Of a DNA stretch of 64,000 nt, positions 42,694-52,027 are shown piece by piece (position 1 is the stretch's first letter; each line of letters opens with the position of its first letter). Both the position numbers and the translations under genes were made by a program. The notes beneath the pieces were generated by a model. The model made no database searches and was not told the origin of the DNA. It saw only the letters and a program-made list of their open reading frames with translations. Source of the DNA: Collinsella sp. (GTDB lineage: Bacteria > Actinomycetota > Coriobacteriia > Coriobacteriales > Coriobacteriaceae); assembly GCA_019419585.1 (NCBI GenBank), contig DXZQ01000015.1, positions 1 to 64,000 of the forward strand. The letters run 5' to 3'.

Positions 42694-43410
42694 ATGCCGG
42701 GCTTGGGAACAATCATCAACGTTGCGCTTTTAGTTGCGGGCGGTCTTTTGGGATTAGCGGGCGGCCGCTTCATTACACCGCGCATCCAAGACACGCTCAT
42801 GAAAGCATCGGGGCTGTGCGTCCTGTTTATCGGCCTGGGCGGCACCATGCAAAAGATGCTCATCATCGATGGAAAGGCGCTAGCGACCACCGGTACCACC
42901 ATGCTCATCGTCTCATTTGCGCTCGGTTCGCTCATCGGCGAGGCCATCAACTTGGAGGCCGCCATCGAGAACCTTGGCGAATGGCTCAAGCGCAAGACTG
43001 GCAGTGAGGGCGATAACGAGTTCACCAACGCTTTTGTCTCGACTTCACTCACCGTGTGCATCGGCGCCATGGCCATTGTGGGATCGATCCAGGACGGCCT
43101 GCTCGGCGACTGGTCAACGCTTGCCCTCAAGGGCGCACTGGACTGCATCATCGTCTGCACCATGACGGCCTCGCTTGGCCGCGGCTGCATCTTCTCCGCC
43201 CTGCCCGTCGCCGTGTTCCAGGGGACGATCACGTTGTTTGCCGGCGCGCTCTTCCCCATCATGACCACAGCTGCCCTCAACAGCCTTTCGCTCGTAGGCT
43301 CCATGCTCATCTTCTGCGTCGGCGTCAACCTCATCCGTCCTCAGACCTTCCGCACGGCCAATATGCTTCCCTCCGTCGTCATCGCCGTCATCTACGCCCT
43401 CCTGTTCTAA
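42694..43410 (+). CDS. DUF554 family membrane protein
   Basis: A 238-residue protein with about seven helices. DUF554 signatures are MPGLGTIINVALLVAGGLLG, GSLIGEAINLEAAIENLGEWL, FVSTSLTVCIGAMAIVGSIQDGL and SLVGSMLIFCVGVNLI. Believed to be a transporter, substrate unknown. AGGAGG precedes the ATG at 42694; an extended frame upstream is not supported. Confidence 0.9.
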   Translation: MPGLGTIINVALLVAGGLLGLAGGRFITPRIQDTLMKASGLCVLFIGLGGTMQKMLIIDGKALATTGTTMLIVSFALGSLIGEAINLEAAIENLGEWLKRKTGSEGDNEFTNAFVSTSLTVCIGAMAIVGSIQDGLLGDWSTLALKGALDCIIVCTMTASLGRGCIFSALPVAVFQGTITLFAGALFPIMTTAALNSLSLVGSMLIFCVGVNLIRPQTFRTANMLPSVVIAVIYALLF

Positions 43411-43452
43411 ATCTATCAACGCAGCGGTATCTCGAACATCTGTTTGATGCTG

Positions 43453-43461
43453 TGCTATGAT
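43453..43461 (+). promoter_or_regulatory. extended -10 ahead of the TerB/BREX-like operon
   Basis: TGCTATGAT (TGn plus TATGAT at 43456-43461) lies 37 bases before the GTG start. The -35 position holds only a weak match, which extended -10 promoters tolerate. Confidence 0.45.
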
Positions 43462-43497
43462 ATGAGGTCACCGTAGCTGTGTTCGAGAGGAGGAGCG

Positions 43498-45258
43498 GTG
43501 GCCGACCAGGACATCAAGATGCTCATCGAGCGCATCATGGCCGAGGCCCGGACCCATCAGTCCGCCCGCTTCTCAAACGAAACCTACGCAGACGAGCCGA
43601 TTCTCAAAACCGGCCGACAGATGCAGAATTTCCTCCCCGACCAGTACCGTAAAATGCGCGAGATATCGCGCTGGCAGGATGACCCCAAGGGCGGTGCGGG
43701 CCGCTGGCTTTCGGAAGCCGAGCTTTTTTACCGCCAGGGCCTGCTGATGGCCGACTTTGAGGACGACTGTCCCTACAACGGCACCTTTAAGTCGTACTTT
43801 CCCACCTACAACGCCATGAGCGACCGGCAGCTGCGCGGCTACTTTACCTGGCGTGCCCAAGTGCGCCGCGGAACCGTCGAGGAAACGTCTACGTCCTTTG
43901 CCTTTCTGTATCTCTATGAGCTGATCTGCGGCATTGGCGTAGATAATCCACTCGATGGTTTTAACAAGATCAAGGCTTTTTGGGATGTCTATCGCGCCTT
44001 CGAGCCCGGCATCGACCGATTTGCACGCGTGTGGCTGCAGGATTACGCCGTGTTCCACGGGCTCGACCCCAAGCTGCTTCGCGACTCTAAAACCGTCATA
44101 TTCGATAACGCCCTTATCGAGCTGCGGCGCGCGGCACGAGACCTTGTACCAGCACCGACGCCGTCTGACCCGGCACCCAAGCGTCGCAAAACCTCCGAGC
44201 CCACGCTCCCCCTTCCGCCCGATGAGGTGCGCGAGGAGCGACTCATGGCCGCCATCAACGCCCTCTCCACGTACAACCTAAGTAGCTCGCGGCTCGACCG
44301 CAGCCATCACCGCGATCTGCGCCACGTGGCGTGCGCCGTGTATGTCCGCATGGCGCGCTACTATGACACGCACCGAAAGACCGGCATCGTGGCAAGTTTA
44401 TTTGGGGAGGAGACGGCAATGCCCTACACCATGTTTGCCTCGGCCGTATTCTTTGCGCCCGAGCGCCACGAGGACTGCGAATACCGTCTGGACCCCATCC
44501 ATATCTACCGTTGCCAAAACGGTTTTTGGGAATGCATGCGGATTCACGGCAGCAGACAAAAGAGCAGCAAACTTGGCGAGATGATGCGCGCCTGCGACCA
44601 ACGCCTGCGCCTAGCCCTGGACCCTGCCCATCCCCTTAAGGAAGAAAAGGTCCCCAAATATCTGGCCAAGATTATCGATGACGAGATTGTGGCATGGCTT
44701 TCGTGGGACGCCGCACACCAGCCCGTCAAGATCGATATCGATTTGAGCCAGCTGGGGCACATTCGGAGCGCTGCCGCACAAACGCGCGAAGCGCTTTTGA
44801 TCGACGAGGAACGCGAGGACGGCGCGTCCGCAGAAGCCGAGGCAGCGGACTCAGGGCAACCGGAAGCCGAGCCCGTAGCCGACGCGACGGTCGAGGCGGT
44901 CGCGGCGGCTGCAGGGCAGGACGAGTCCGACGAGCCGACCATATCCACCGAACAGTTTGGTGTCGTGGCACCGCTTCTCGCGCCGACGCCCGCGTTCGCA
45001 GCTGCTGCGCCCGCTGACGCCACGAACGAACTCGCGCCCGCCGCAGACGCCTATCTCCGCGCGCTGCTCGAGCACAACGCAGTACAGGCGGAATCGGCGG
45101 TAGTGCAATCGGAGCAGAGCGAGGACATGCTCGTCGATACCATCAACGAGGCGCTCTTTGACCTGGTGGGCGACACCGTAATTGAATTTAGCGCGGCAGG
45201 GCCGCAGATTATCGAGGACTATGAAGCAGACGTGAGAGGATACCTAGACCATGAGTGA
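43498..45258 (+). CDS. TerB_N/TerB_C domain protein
   Basis: A 586-residue protein from GTG 43498 (GAGGAGG upstream). The N-terminal 200 residues match TerB_N (GRWLSEAELFYRQGLLMADFEDDCPYN, FPTYNAMSDRQLRGYFTWRAQVRRG, SFAFLYLYELICGIGV). The C-terminal part matches TerB_C, in two pieces: VKIDIDLSQLGHIRSAAAQT and a final DMLVDTINEALFDLVGDTVIE with IIEDYEADVRGYL. Between them lies a low-complexity Ala/Glu-rich stretch (about 440-530). TerB modules occur in tellurite-resistance and phage-response systems; these ends are thought to act as protein-interaction modules. It overlaps the next gene by eight bases. Confidence 0.85.
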   Translation: MADQDIKMLIERIMAEARTHQSARFSNETYADEPILKTGRQMQNFLPDQYRKMREISRWQDDPKGGAGRWLSEAELFYRQGLLMADFEDDCPYNGTFKSYFPTYNAMSDRQLRGYFTWRAQVRRGTVEETSTSFAFLYLYELICGIGVDNPLDGFNKIKAFWDVYRAFEPGIDRFARVWLQDYAVFHGLDPKLLRDSKTVIFDNALIELRRAARDLVPAPTPSDPAPKRRKTSEPTLPLPPDEVREERLMAAINALSTYNLSSSRLDRSHHRDLRHVACAVYVRMARYYDTHRKTGIVASLFGEETAMPYTMFASAVFFAPERHEDCEYRLDPIHIYRCQNGFWECMRIHGSRQKSSKLGEMMRACDQRLRLALDPAHPLKEEKVPKYLAKIIDDEIVAWLSWDAAHQPVKIDIDLSQLGHIRSAAAQTREALLIDEEREDGASAEAEAADSGQPEAEPVADATVEAVAAAAGQDESDEPTISTEQFGVVAPLLAPTPAFAAAAPADATNELAPAADAYLRALLEHNAVQAESAVVQSEQSEDMLVDTINEALFDLVGDTVIEFSAAGPQIIEDYEADVRGYLDHE

Positions 45259-46555
45259 TACCGCATCCGCAGCACCTCGCGTGCCCAAGCGCGTCGCTGC
45301 CGTCATTCTCAACTCGCTCAAGGGCGGCGTGGTCCCGCGCATCGGCCTTCCTTACATCACCGTAGGACGCGAGGTCGAGATCCGCGCCCTGCTCACCGAT
45401 CTGAGTCTCATCGCCGACGGTGGCGCGAGCTTCCGCTTTCTGGTCGGTCGTTACGGCGCCGGCAAGAGCTTTTTGCTCCAGACTATCCGCACGCACGCCA
45501 TGGGCGAGGGATTCGTCGTCGCTGATGCCGACCTGTCGCCCGAGCGCCGCCTGCAGGGCGGTCAGGGACAGGGCCTTGCCACCTACCGCGAGCTCATCCG
45601 CAATATATCGACCAAGACGCGCCCCGAGGGCGGTGCGCTCAACCTTATTCTGGATCGCTGGGTCGCCTCGTGTGCCGACGTCGACGAGTCGGTCGTCAAT
45701 GCCCAACTGGCCCCGCTCGAGGAGATGGTCCACGGCTTCGACTTCACCCGCATGCTCCGCCGCTACCGTGCGGCCGTATCCGAGGGCGACGAAGAAGCTA
45801 TGAGCCGTGTGACCAAATGGATTCGCGGCGAGTACCGCACCAAGAGCGAGGCTCGCGCCGAGCTGGGCTCCTCGACCATCATCAGCGATGACGACTGGTA
45901 CGACTACGTTAAGCTCATTGCGCGCTTTTTGGTTTGCAGTGGCTACAAAGGCATGCTGGTGCTCATCGACGAGCTCGTGAATCTGTATAAGATTCCCAAC
46001 GCCATCACGCGCCAATACAACTACGAGAAGATCCTGACTATGTACAACGACACGCTCCAGGGCAAGGCGCAGTACCTGGGCATGATCATGGGCGGCACGC
46101 CAACCTCCATCGAAGACCGCCGCCGCGGCGTGTTCTCCTACGAGGCCCTGCGCAGCCGACTCGCTCAGGGCCGCTTTGCGCGCGAAGACCTTAAGGACAT
46201 GCTCGCGCCCATCATCCGCCTGCAGCCACTCACCTACGAGGAGCTACTGGTGCTCATCGAAAAACTCATGCAGATCCATGCCGGCTACTTTGGCTGGACG
46301 CCCACGCTTGCCGAGAACGACTTGGTGGACTTCCTCAAGATCGAGTTCGGTCGTGTGGGAGCCGACACGCATCTGACGCCGCGTGAAGTCATTCGTGACT
46401 TTATCGAGTTGCTCGACATCCTATGCCAAAACCCCGATGCAAATGTGGCCGAGCTGCTGCAAAGCGTCGGCGGCGACGCGCTGGCGCCGGCAGCCGCAAC
46501 AGGCGACACCGGCACCGCAGGCGGCGACCGCAACTTCGCCGAGTTCACCATCTAA
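45251..46555 (+). CDS. BREX-type ATP-binding protein (DUF2791, BrxD-like)
   Basis: A 434-residue P-loop ATPase. Walker A is GRYGAGKS (66-73), Walker B LVLIDEL with D240-E241. The N-terminal region with VPRIGLPYITVGREVEI and the body fit the DUF2791 family (BREX system ATP-binding domain), which includes BrxD of type 2 BREX and its stand-alone relatives. It probably acts with the helicase downstream as a DNA-processing motor or switch. The C-terminal 35 residues are low complexity. The start overlaps the TerB gene; a palindrome with a short T-run (46556-46594) follows. Confidence 0.85.
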   Translation: MSDTASAAPRVPKRVAAVILNSLKGGVVPRIGLPYITVGREVEIRALLTDLSLIADGGASFRFLVGRYGAGKSFLLQTIRTHAMGEGFVVADADLSPERRLQGGQGQGLATYRELIRNISTKTRPEGGALNLILDRWVASCADVDESVVNAQLAPLEEMVHGFDFTRMLRRYRAAVSEGDEEAMSRVTKWIRGEYRTKSEARAELGSSTIISDDDWYDYVKLIARFLVCSGYKGMLVLIDELVNLYKIPNAITRQYNYEKILTMYNDTLQGKAQYLGMIMGGTPTSIEDRRRGVFSYEALRSRLAQGRFAREDLKDMLAPIIRLQPLTYEELLVLIEKLMQIHAGYFGWTPTLAENDLVDFLKIEFGRVGADTHLTPREVIRDFIELLDILCQNPDANVAELLQSVGGDALAPAAATGDTGTAGGDRNFAEFTI

Positions 46556-46594
46556 CCTGCCAAAAAGGGACAGGTTTATTTTGGTAGGTTTTAT
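46556..46594 (+). repeat. palindrome with GGGACAG core between operon genes
   Basis: CCTGCCAAAA and TTTTGGTAGG arms (46556-46565 and 46579-46588) enclose AGGGACAGGTTTA, followed by TTTTAT. It could partly terminate transcription between the ATPase and helicase genes. It is related to the GTCCCC palindromes at 13.5, 15.0 and 60.7 kb. Confidence 0.65.
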
Positions 46595-46671
46595 CTGGGC
46601 AAACGTTGAGGCAGCAATGCAGCAAACCGTTGTCCGCCGCGTTGAGAGGTTCTGTTTTGAGAGGAGGGCCC

Positions 46672-49116
46672 GTGAACGCCTTTGACCGATATGCCCCGTT
46701 TATCCAAGACTTCATCTACTCCCACGATTGGGAGAGCCTGCGCTCTATCCAGGTTGCAGCGGCCGACGCCATCTTTAACACGCAAGACAATGTGCTCCTA
46801 ACGGCGTCTACGGCTTCCGGCAAAACCGAGGCAGCCTTCTTTCCCATCCTGACCGAGTTTTGGGAGAACCCGCCCGCAAGCATAGGCGCCCTCTACATTG
46901 GCCCTCTCAAGGCGCTCATCAATGATCAGTTCGTCCGCCTCAACGACCTGTGCGAAGAGGCCGATATCCCCGTCTGGCACTGGCATGGCGATGTCTCGCA
47001 GTCGCACAAGGCCAAGCTCATTAAAAAGCCGAGCGGCATCTTGCAGATTACGCCCGAATCGCTCGAGGCGCTCCTGATCCATAAGCACATGGCTATCCCG
47101 CGCATGTTTTGCGACCTGCGCTATGTGGTTATCGACGAGGTCCATTCGCTTATGCGCGGCGACCGCGGCGGGCAGACGCTCTGCCTTATTGAACGCCTGT
47201 CGCGCATGGCAGGCGTACAGCCCCGCCGCATTGGCCTTTCGGCTACCATCGGCGACCCCGAGCGCACGGGCGCCTTTCTCTCGCAGGGAACGGGACGCGA
47301 CTGCGTTATCCCCCGTTTTGAGGAACCGCGTCGCGTGTGGCGTATCTCCATGGAGCACTTCTACAACTCGGGCCCCCAGGCGCAGCAGCGAGGATTCGAG
47401 AGTGCAGGTCCCCAAGAGGCCGAGGTGCTTGCGTGCGAGCGTATTGAGACGGCGGCGCCCGCGGCACTGCCCGCCGGCACCCAAGACAGACGTCACAGCG
47501 GACAGCTCACGCAGGAGGAGCGCCGTCAGCGTCGCGAACAGGCACGGGGCAAGGCTACCTCCAGGGATCATCGCGCTTCCTCGGCCCCCGAGGGCGAAGT
47601 CGATATCCCGCGGGCGACCGAGCAGGCGCTTCTCAACCCCACCGACACGGCACCAGACAACGCCGATCCCGGTATGGGCTATATCTTTGAACATACGCGC
47701 GGCCGCAAGTGTCTGGTCTTTGCCAACTCGCGCGAGGAGGCAGAGGCCGTGTGCTCCATGTTGCGCAGCTACTGTGAAAACCGGCACGAGCCAGACCGCT
47801 TTCTCATCCACCACGGCAACCTCTCGGCATCGCTGCGCGAGACGGCCGAGGAACTCATGCGCGATGAGGAGCAGGCACAGACAACCGTCACCACCTCTAC
47901 GCTGGAACTCGGTATTGATATCGGCCGTCTGGAGCGTGCGTTCCAGATCGATGCGCCGTTTACCGTCAGCTCCTTTTTGCAGCGAATGGGCCGCACGGGA
48001 CGTCGCGACCTTCCACCCGAGATGTGGTTTGTCATGCGCGAGGAAGAACCCGAGCCGCGCACGATGATGCCCGAAACGATACCTTGGAAACTCCTGCAGG
48101 GTATCGCACTCGTACAACTCTATCGCGAAGAAAAGTGGGTCGAGCCACCCGAGCTCGATCGACTCCCCTACAGCTTGCTCTACCACCAGACTATGTCGAC
48201 GCTTGCCAGCACCGGCGAACTCACACCGGCTGAGCTTGCCCAGCGCGTGCTCACGCTCAGCTATTTCCACCGCGTCTCGGCCGATGACTATCGCGTACTG
48301 CTGCGCCACCTCATCAAGATCGACCACGTCCAGGTCACCGAGGGCGGTGGGCTCATCGTGGGTCTCGCGGGCGAGCGCATCATCAACAACTTTAAGTTCT
48401 ACGCTGTGTTCCAGGAGAACGAGGAGTTCACCGTCCGCAGCGAGTCGGCCGAGCTGGGCACAATCGTCAATCCCCCACCGCCCGGTGAGCGCATCGCCAT
48501 CGCAGGCCATTGCTGGATTGTCGAGGAAGTGGACTGGAAGCGTCATACCGTCTTTGCCACGCAGGTCAAAGGCCGGGTGCCGGCATACTTTGGCGACTGC
48601 CCCGGAGACATCAATACGCATGTACTCGAGCGCATGCGCCAAGCGCTCAACGAGCACGCGGCATATCCGTACCTTATGGGTAACGCGCGGGCACGCCTTG
48701 CACAGGCTCGTCATACCGCCGAGATTTCGGGCGCGGGAACTAAGCCGCTCATTAACCTGGGCGGAGACACCTGGGCACTCTTCCCCTGGCTGGGCAGCTA
48801 CGCCTTTCTGGCGCTCGAACGTATGCTCAAGATCAAGTGTGCCGCGGAGCTTGGCCTTCGCGGGCTCGATCCGTCGCGTCCATACTTTATGCAGTTCAAG
48901 ATGAAGGCCGACGAGGAAACATTCTTTGAGGTGCTCGCCGCCGAGGCCGAGAAGGACTTCAACCCCATCGAGCTCGTCTACCCCGGCGAGGTGCCTTATT
49001 TTGATCGCTACGACGAGTACGTTCCCGAGGAGCTCGTGCGCAAGGGCTTTGCCGAAGGCGTGCTCGACATCGAGGGCATGAAGCAGCGCGTCCTCAGCTG
49101 GCGCGACCACGCCTAA
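46672..49116 (+). CDS. Lhr-like DEAD/DEAH helicase (BrxHI-like)
   Basis: An 814-residue superfamily II helicase from GTG 46672 (GAGGAGGG upstream). Motif I is ASTASGKT (45-52), motif II DEVH (155-158), motif III LSATIGDPE, later STLELGIDIG and motif VI QRMGRTGRR. Between the two RecA lobes is a charged, likely disordered insert of about 100 residues (235-335). The C-terminal half resembles large Lhr-type helicases. In type 2 BREX the equivalent BrxHI sits beside BrxD, as here. It is the last gene of the three-gene unit. Confidence 0.88.
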   Translation: MNAFDRYAPFIQDFIYSHDWESLRSIQVAAADAIFNTQDNVLLTASTASGKTEAAFFPILTEFWENPPASIGALYIGPLKALINDQFVRLNDLCEEADIPVWHWHGDVSQSHKAKLIKKPSGILQITPESLEALLIHKHMAIPRMFCDLRYVVIDEVHSLMRGDRGGQTLCLIERLSRMAGVQPRRIGLSATIGDPERTGAFLSQGTGRDCVIPRFEEPRRVWRISMEHFYNSGPQAQQRGFESAGPQEAEVLACERIETAAPAALPAGTQDRRHSGQLTQEERRQRREQARGKATSRDHRASSAPEGEVDIPRATEQALLNPTDTAPDNADPGMGYIFEHTRGRKCLVFANSREEAEAVCSMLRSYCENRHEPDRFLIHHGNLSASLRETAEELMRDEEQAQTTVTTSTLELGIDIGRLERAFQIDAPFTVSSFLQRMGRTGRRDLPPEMWFVMREEEPEPRTMMPETIPWKLLQGIALVQLYREEKWVEPPELDRLPYSLLYHQTMSTLASTGELTPAELAQRVLTLSYFHRVSADDYRVLLRHLIKIDHVQVTEGGGLIVGLAGERIINNFKFYAVFQENEEFTVRSESAELGTIVNPPPPGERIAIAGHCWIVEEVDWKRHTVFATQVKGRVPAYFGDCPGDINTHVLERMRQALNEHAAYPYLMGNARARLAQARHTAEISGAGTKPLINLGGDTWALFPWLGSYAFLALERMLKIKCAAELGLRGLDPSRPYFMQFKMKADEETFFEVLAAEAEKDFNPIELVYPGEVPYFDRYDEYVPEELVRKGFAEGVLDIEGMKQRVLSWRDHA

Positions 49117-49142
49117 GACCAGTCTTTTTGGGACGGAGAGAC

Positions 49143-50021
49143 TTACTTGTCGTGAAGGACGGTGCCGAGGAAGTCAGTTTCGAAGGGCACGGCTTCGGCA
49201 AAGGCGTAGTCGCCGTCGCTGGCGATGAGCAGGCAGTTTTCCTCTCCGCCGAACTCCGCATCGCCACATGGGACCACCCAGGCATGGGCGAATACCTCGA
49301 GTGCCGTGGCAGCGCAGTCACGCAGGAACGTCACGTCGCTCCCCTCGTTTGCGCTCACGATATTGGCAACGTAGATACCCCCGAGGTTCAGGCTGCCTCG
49401 CACCAAACGCAGCGCCTCAACGGTCGCCAGCTCGCGCACGGGCTCGGCACCGCCAAAGCAATCGCTCACGATCACGTCGTAGCGACGATGGCCCACGCTC
49501 GTCACGCCCAGATACGAACGCCCCTCGGCGGTAATCACCCGCAGGCGATCGCCCACCGTGCACTCCAGCTCGTCCAGGTAGAACCACCGACGTGCCAGAC
49601 GCGTAATCTCTGCGTCATACTCGATGACGTCCATGCGCAAGCCCTCGTGCGACATCAGCGCAAATTTGGGATAGGCAAACCCACCGCCACCTAGCATAAG
49701 CATGCGGTCAATGCCGTGACCATAAGCGTCGCGCATCGCATCCTCGGCCTCAAACACGTCGTCAAACGCACGATAGTACGCAAAGACGGGCTCTGCCCAA
49801 CGCTCGCCAACGTAGCTTGCGCTTTGGTAGACTCCGCCTTGCACCAACACGCGAATCTCATCGCCGCCCTCATCGTGCACGCGCTTTACACGCGCCAGCC
49901 CGTTGCGGGTACGTGCGACCTGCAGACAGGCAGCGCGAACAGCGACGGCGGCCGCACCAAGTGCCGCGGCTCCCAGGGCAACGCCGGCAACGACACCAGC
50001 AGAAACACTCGGCTTGTTCAT
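49143..50021 (-). CDS. spermidine synthase-like methyltransferase-fold protein
   Basis: A 292-residue protein with a hydrophobic N-terminal segment (8-33, Ala/Gly/Val-rich), perhaps an anchor. A Rossmann fold of the SpeE type follows: MLMLGGGGFAYPKFAL, VIEYDAEITRLARRWF, RVITAEGRSYL, YDVIVSDCFGG. The usual polyamine-binding residues are not obvious, so it may be an aminopropyltransferase-like enzyme or an orphan methyltransferase. AAGGAG precedes the ATG, which lies directly after the Elp3-like gene's stop. Convergent with the helicase. Confidence 0.75.
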   Translation of the reverse strand: MNKPSVSAGVVAGVALGAAALGAAAVAVRAACLQVARTRNGLARVKRVHDEGGDEIRVLVQGGVYQSASYVGERWAEPVFAYYRAFDDVFEAEDAMRDAYGHGIDRMLMLGGGGFAYPKFALMSHEGLRMDVIEYDAEITRLARRWFYLDELECTVGDRLRVITAEGRSYLGVTSVGHRRYDVIVSDCFGGAEPVRELATVEALRLVRGSLNLGGIYVANIVSANEGSDVTFLRDCAATALEVFAHAWVVPCGDAEFGGEENCLLIASDGDYAFAEAVPFETDFLGTVLHDK

Positions 50022-51929
50022 TTAGAGCTCCTTTTGCAGATAGAGTCCGTGGTCGTAGAAACCCAAATGGCGATAGTACTCGCGCGTACCGATCGCGCTA
50101 ATCACGTTGATACGCGCATAACCCGCATCCCGGGCAATCTCGCACGCACGCTCTACGAGCAAACGCCCCAACCCGTGATGCTGCGCCGCCTGTCCCTGGT
50201 CGCCCACGCGTGCCGCCATGCCATACACGTGCACCTCGCGAATCATCGCCTCGTCCGGCGTCGCCGGCAACTCGTCCGCATGCGCGGCAACAAATGCGCG
50301 ATCGGGCAGCGACAGCCGCAAAAAGCCGGCGATCTTGCCTTCGGGCGTCACCCACTGCAAAAAGCGTTCACGCGTCACCGGCGTCTCGTACGTCACTTCT
50401 TCGTCAAGGGTCAACTCGCCCAGGTCGGCGCCCGCCGTGCTGATCTCGCGATAGCGAATCTCACGCACCGTCGCACCCTCGCCGCGCGCCGCCAAGCGGT
50501 TTTCGACAAGCTGACGCAGATTGGGCTTCTTGTTACCCACCATAATGTCGTCGGAACTAAAGTCGCGAATCATACGGCTAATGCGGCAGAACGCCGGCGT
50601 CACCACGATGTCGTCGGCCAACACATCGAGCAGCTCTTCCTCGGTATAAGGGCGCCATTCGCCACGCTCATAGCAGCCCACCAGACGCGAGCCCTCGATG
50701 AGCGCACACGGATAGACCTTGACCTCGTCGGGCATAAAGGCGCCCTCGGTCATAAAGCGCTCGTAGTCGTGCTTGTCCCCCTCGGGCGTGGCGCCCAGCA
50801 AGTTGAGCATAAAATGCGCATGGATCTTAAAGCCAAACAGGCGCGCGAGCGAAAACGCCCGCTCGATCTGCGCCACCGAAATGCGGCGCTCGTTGATATC
50901 GAGCAGATGCTGGTCGAGGCTCTGGATACCCATCTGAATCTTGGTGCAGCCGAGGCGGCGGATAAGCGTAAGCGCCTGCGGCGTTACGGCATCGGGGCGC
51001 GTCTCGATAACGAGCCCCACCACGCGATGCTTCGCCGTCTCGTTGATGCGCTGCTGACGCTCGAGCTCCTCCATCGTTGCCGTCTGCCACTCGGTGACCT
51101 CGCCCCACGGCGTACCGGGGCCGTACAGACGACGCACCGCGCGGTTATAGCCGCCCACGGCAACATCCACACGCTCCTGCTCGTCGGCAACGCCGGCAGC
51201 GAGCTTGGCCTCGTCTGTCGCAATGCCGGCAGCCCGATAGCGCTCGCGGCGCTCTGTTACCACCGGCGGCAGGGCATCGGCGGGAGCGTCATCGAGCAGG
51301 CGCCCCGCCTCGGCACGGCTGATGCCCGGACGCGCCAACATGGGGTTTGCCGCCACGCCCGCCACCGCATCATCATTGAGCGCACGGAAGAGCTCCGACA
51401 TAAACCATGCCTGATACCCTTGCGGATAGTCGCTCCAGGTACCGCCGAGCACGATGAGCTCGATCTTGTCGGTCGCATGCCCCATCTGCGAAAGCGCCGT
51501 CAAACGGGCGCTCACCTGCAGATACGGATCGAAGCAGTTTTGCTCCGCACGGGCGCACGCCGGCTCGGCGTGCAGGTAGCTTTTGGGCATGCGCAGATCG
51601 TTGGGGCAAAACAGGCAATCGCCCGAGCATGGCCAGGGCTTGGTGATGACGGTAATGGTCGCCACGCCCGAAGCCGTGCGACGAGGCTTCATCCTCAGCA
51701 CCCGCAGCAGCTGGCGTTCCAGATCGGCATCAACATTCCACGCAGCCCACCGAGCCGGCTCCTCGCGTTTAACCCGCTGGTAGAATGGCAGCAGGCGGCG
51801 CTTGGCCAGGTCACGTTTGTCGGCACCCTCACGGCGCGCCTCGGCATGTATCAATTTGACGAGCGCTTTGTCGTCCACGGTCTCGCCGCGACGCAGAGCC
51901 TCAAGTATGTTCAAGATAATCTGTTCCAT
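50022..51929 (-). CDS. Elp3-like tRNA U34 modification radical SAM/GNAT protein
   Basis: A 635-residue enzyme with an Elp3 layout. The radical SAM part carries CSGDCLFCPND (three cluster cysteines) and IQMGIQSLDQ; the C-terminal GNAT acetyltransferase has VHVYGMAARVGDQGQAAQHHG-type motifs and HLGFYDHGLYL. Elp3 adds carboxymethyl groups to wobble uridine of tRNA. In bacteria it is scattered, so presence here hints at transfer from archaea or Clostridia. The ATG has GGGGG four bases upstream. It is followed directly by the SpeE-like gene. Confidence 0.9.
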   Translation of the reverse strand: MEQIILNILEALRRGETVDDKALVKLIHAEARREGADKRDLAKRRLLPFYQRVKREEPARWAAWNVDADLERQLLRVLRMKPRRTASGVATITVITKPWPCSGDCLFCPNDLRMPKSYLHAEPACARAEQNCFDPYLQVSARLTALSQMGHATDKIELIVLGGTWSDYPQGYQAWFMSELFRALNDDAVAGVAANPMLARPGISRAEAGRLLDDAPADALPPVVTERRERYRAAGIATDEAKLAAGVADEQERVDVAVGGYNRAVRRLYGPGTPWGEVTEWQTATMEELERQQRINETAKHRVVGLVIETRPDAVTPQALTLIRRLGCTKIQMGIQSLDQHLLDINERRISVAQIERAFSLARLFGFKIHAHFMLNLLGATPEGDKHDYERFMTEGAFMPDEVKVYPCALIEGSRLVGCYERGEWRPYTEEELLDVLADDIVVTPAFCRISRMIRDFSSDDIMVGNKKPNLRQLVENRLAARGEGATVREIRYREISTAGADLGELTLDEEVTYETPVTRERFLQWVTPEGKIAGFLRLSLPDRAFVAAHADELPATPDEAMIREVHVYGMAARVGDQGQAAQHHGLGRLLVERACEIARDAGYARINVISAIGTREYYRHLGFYDHGLYLQKEL

Positions 51930-51940
51930 GCCCCCATTGT

Positions 51941-51982
51941 AAAGGCAAAGGCGCCGAAGCCCGTCACGGCTCCGGCGCCTCC
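51941..51982 (-). terminator. rho-independent terminator of the DUF4097 operon
   Basis: AGGCGCCGGAGCC, loop, GGCTTCGGCGCCT then TTTGCCTTT on the minus strand, about 45 bases after the stop of the DUF4097 gene. Confidence 0.8.
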
Positions 51983-52027
51983 ATCAAACAGCGCGTCTAT
52001 GGTTTATAAGTCTTCAATAACCACCCG

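Noticed and set aside
46798..49110. 770-codon minus-strand frame opposite the Lhr-like helicase
   Set aside because: Antisense of a helicase with clear motifs; no start signal or domain.
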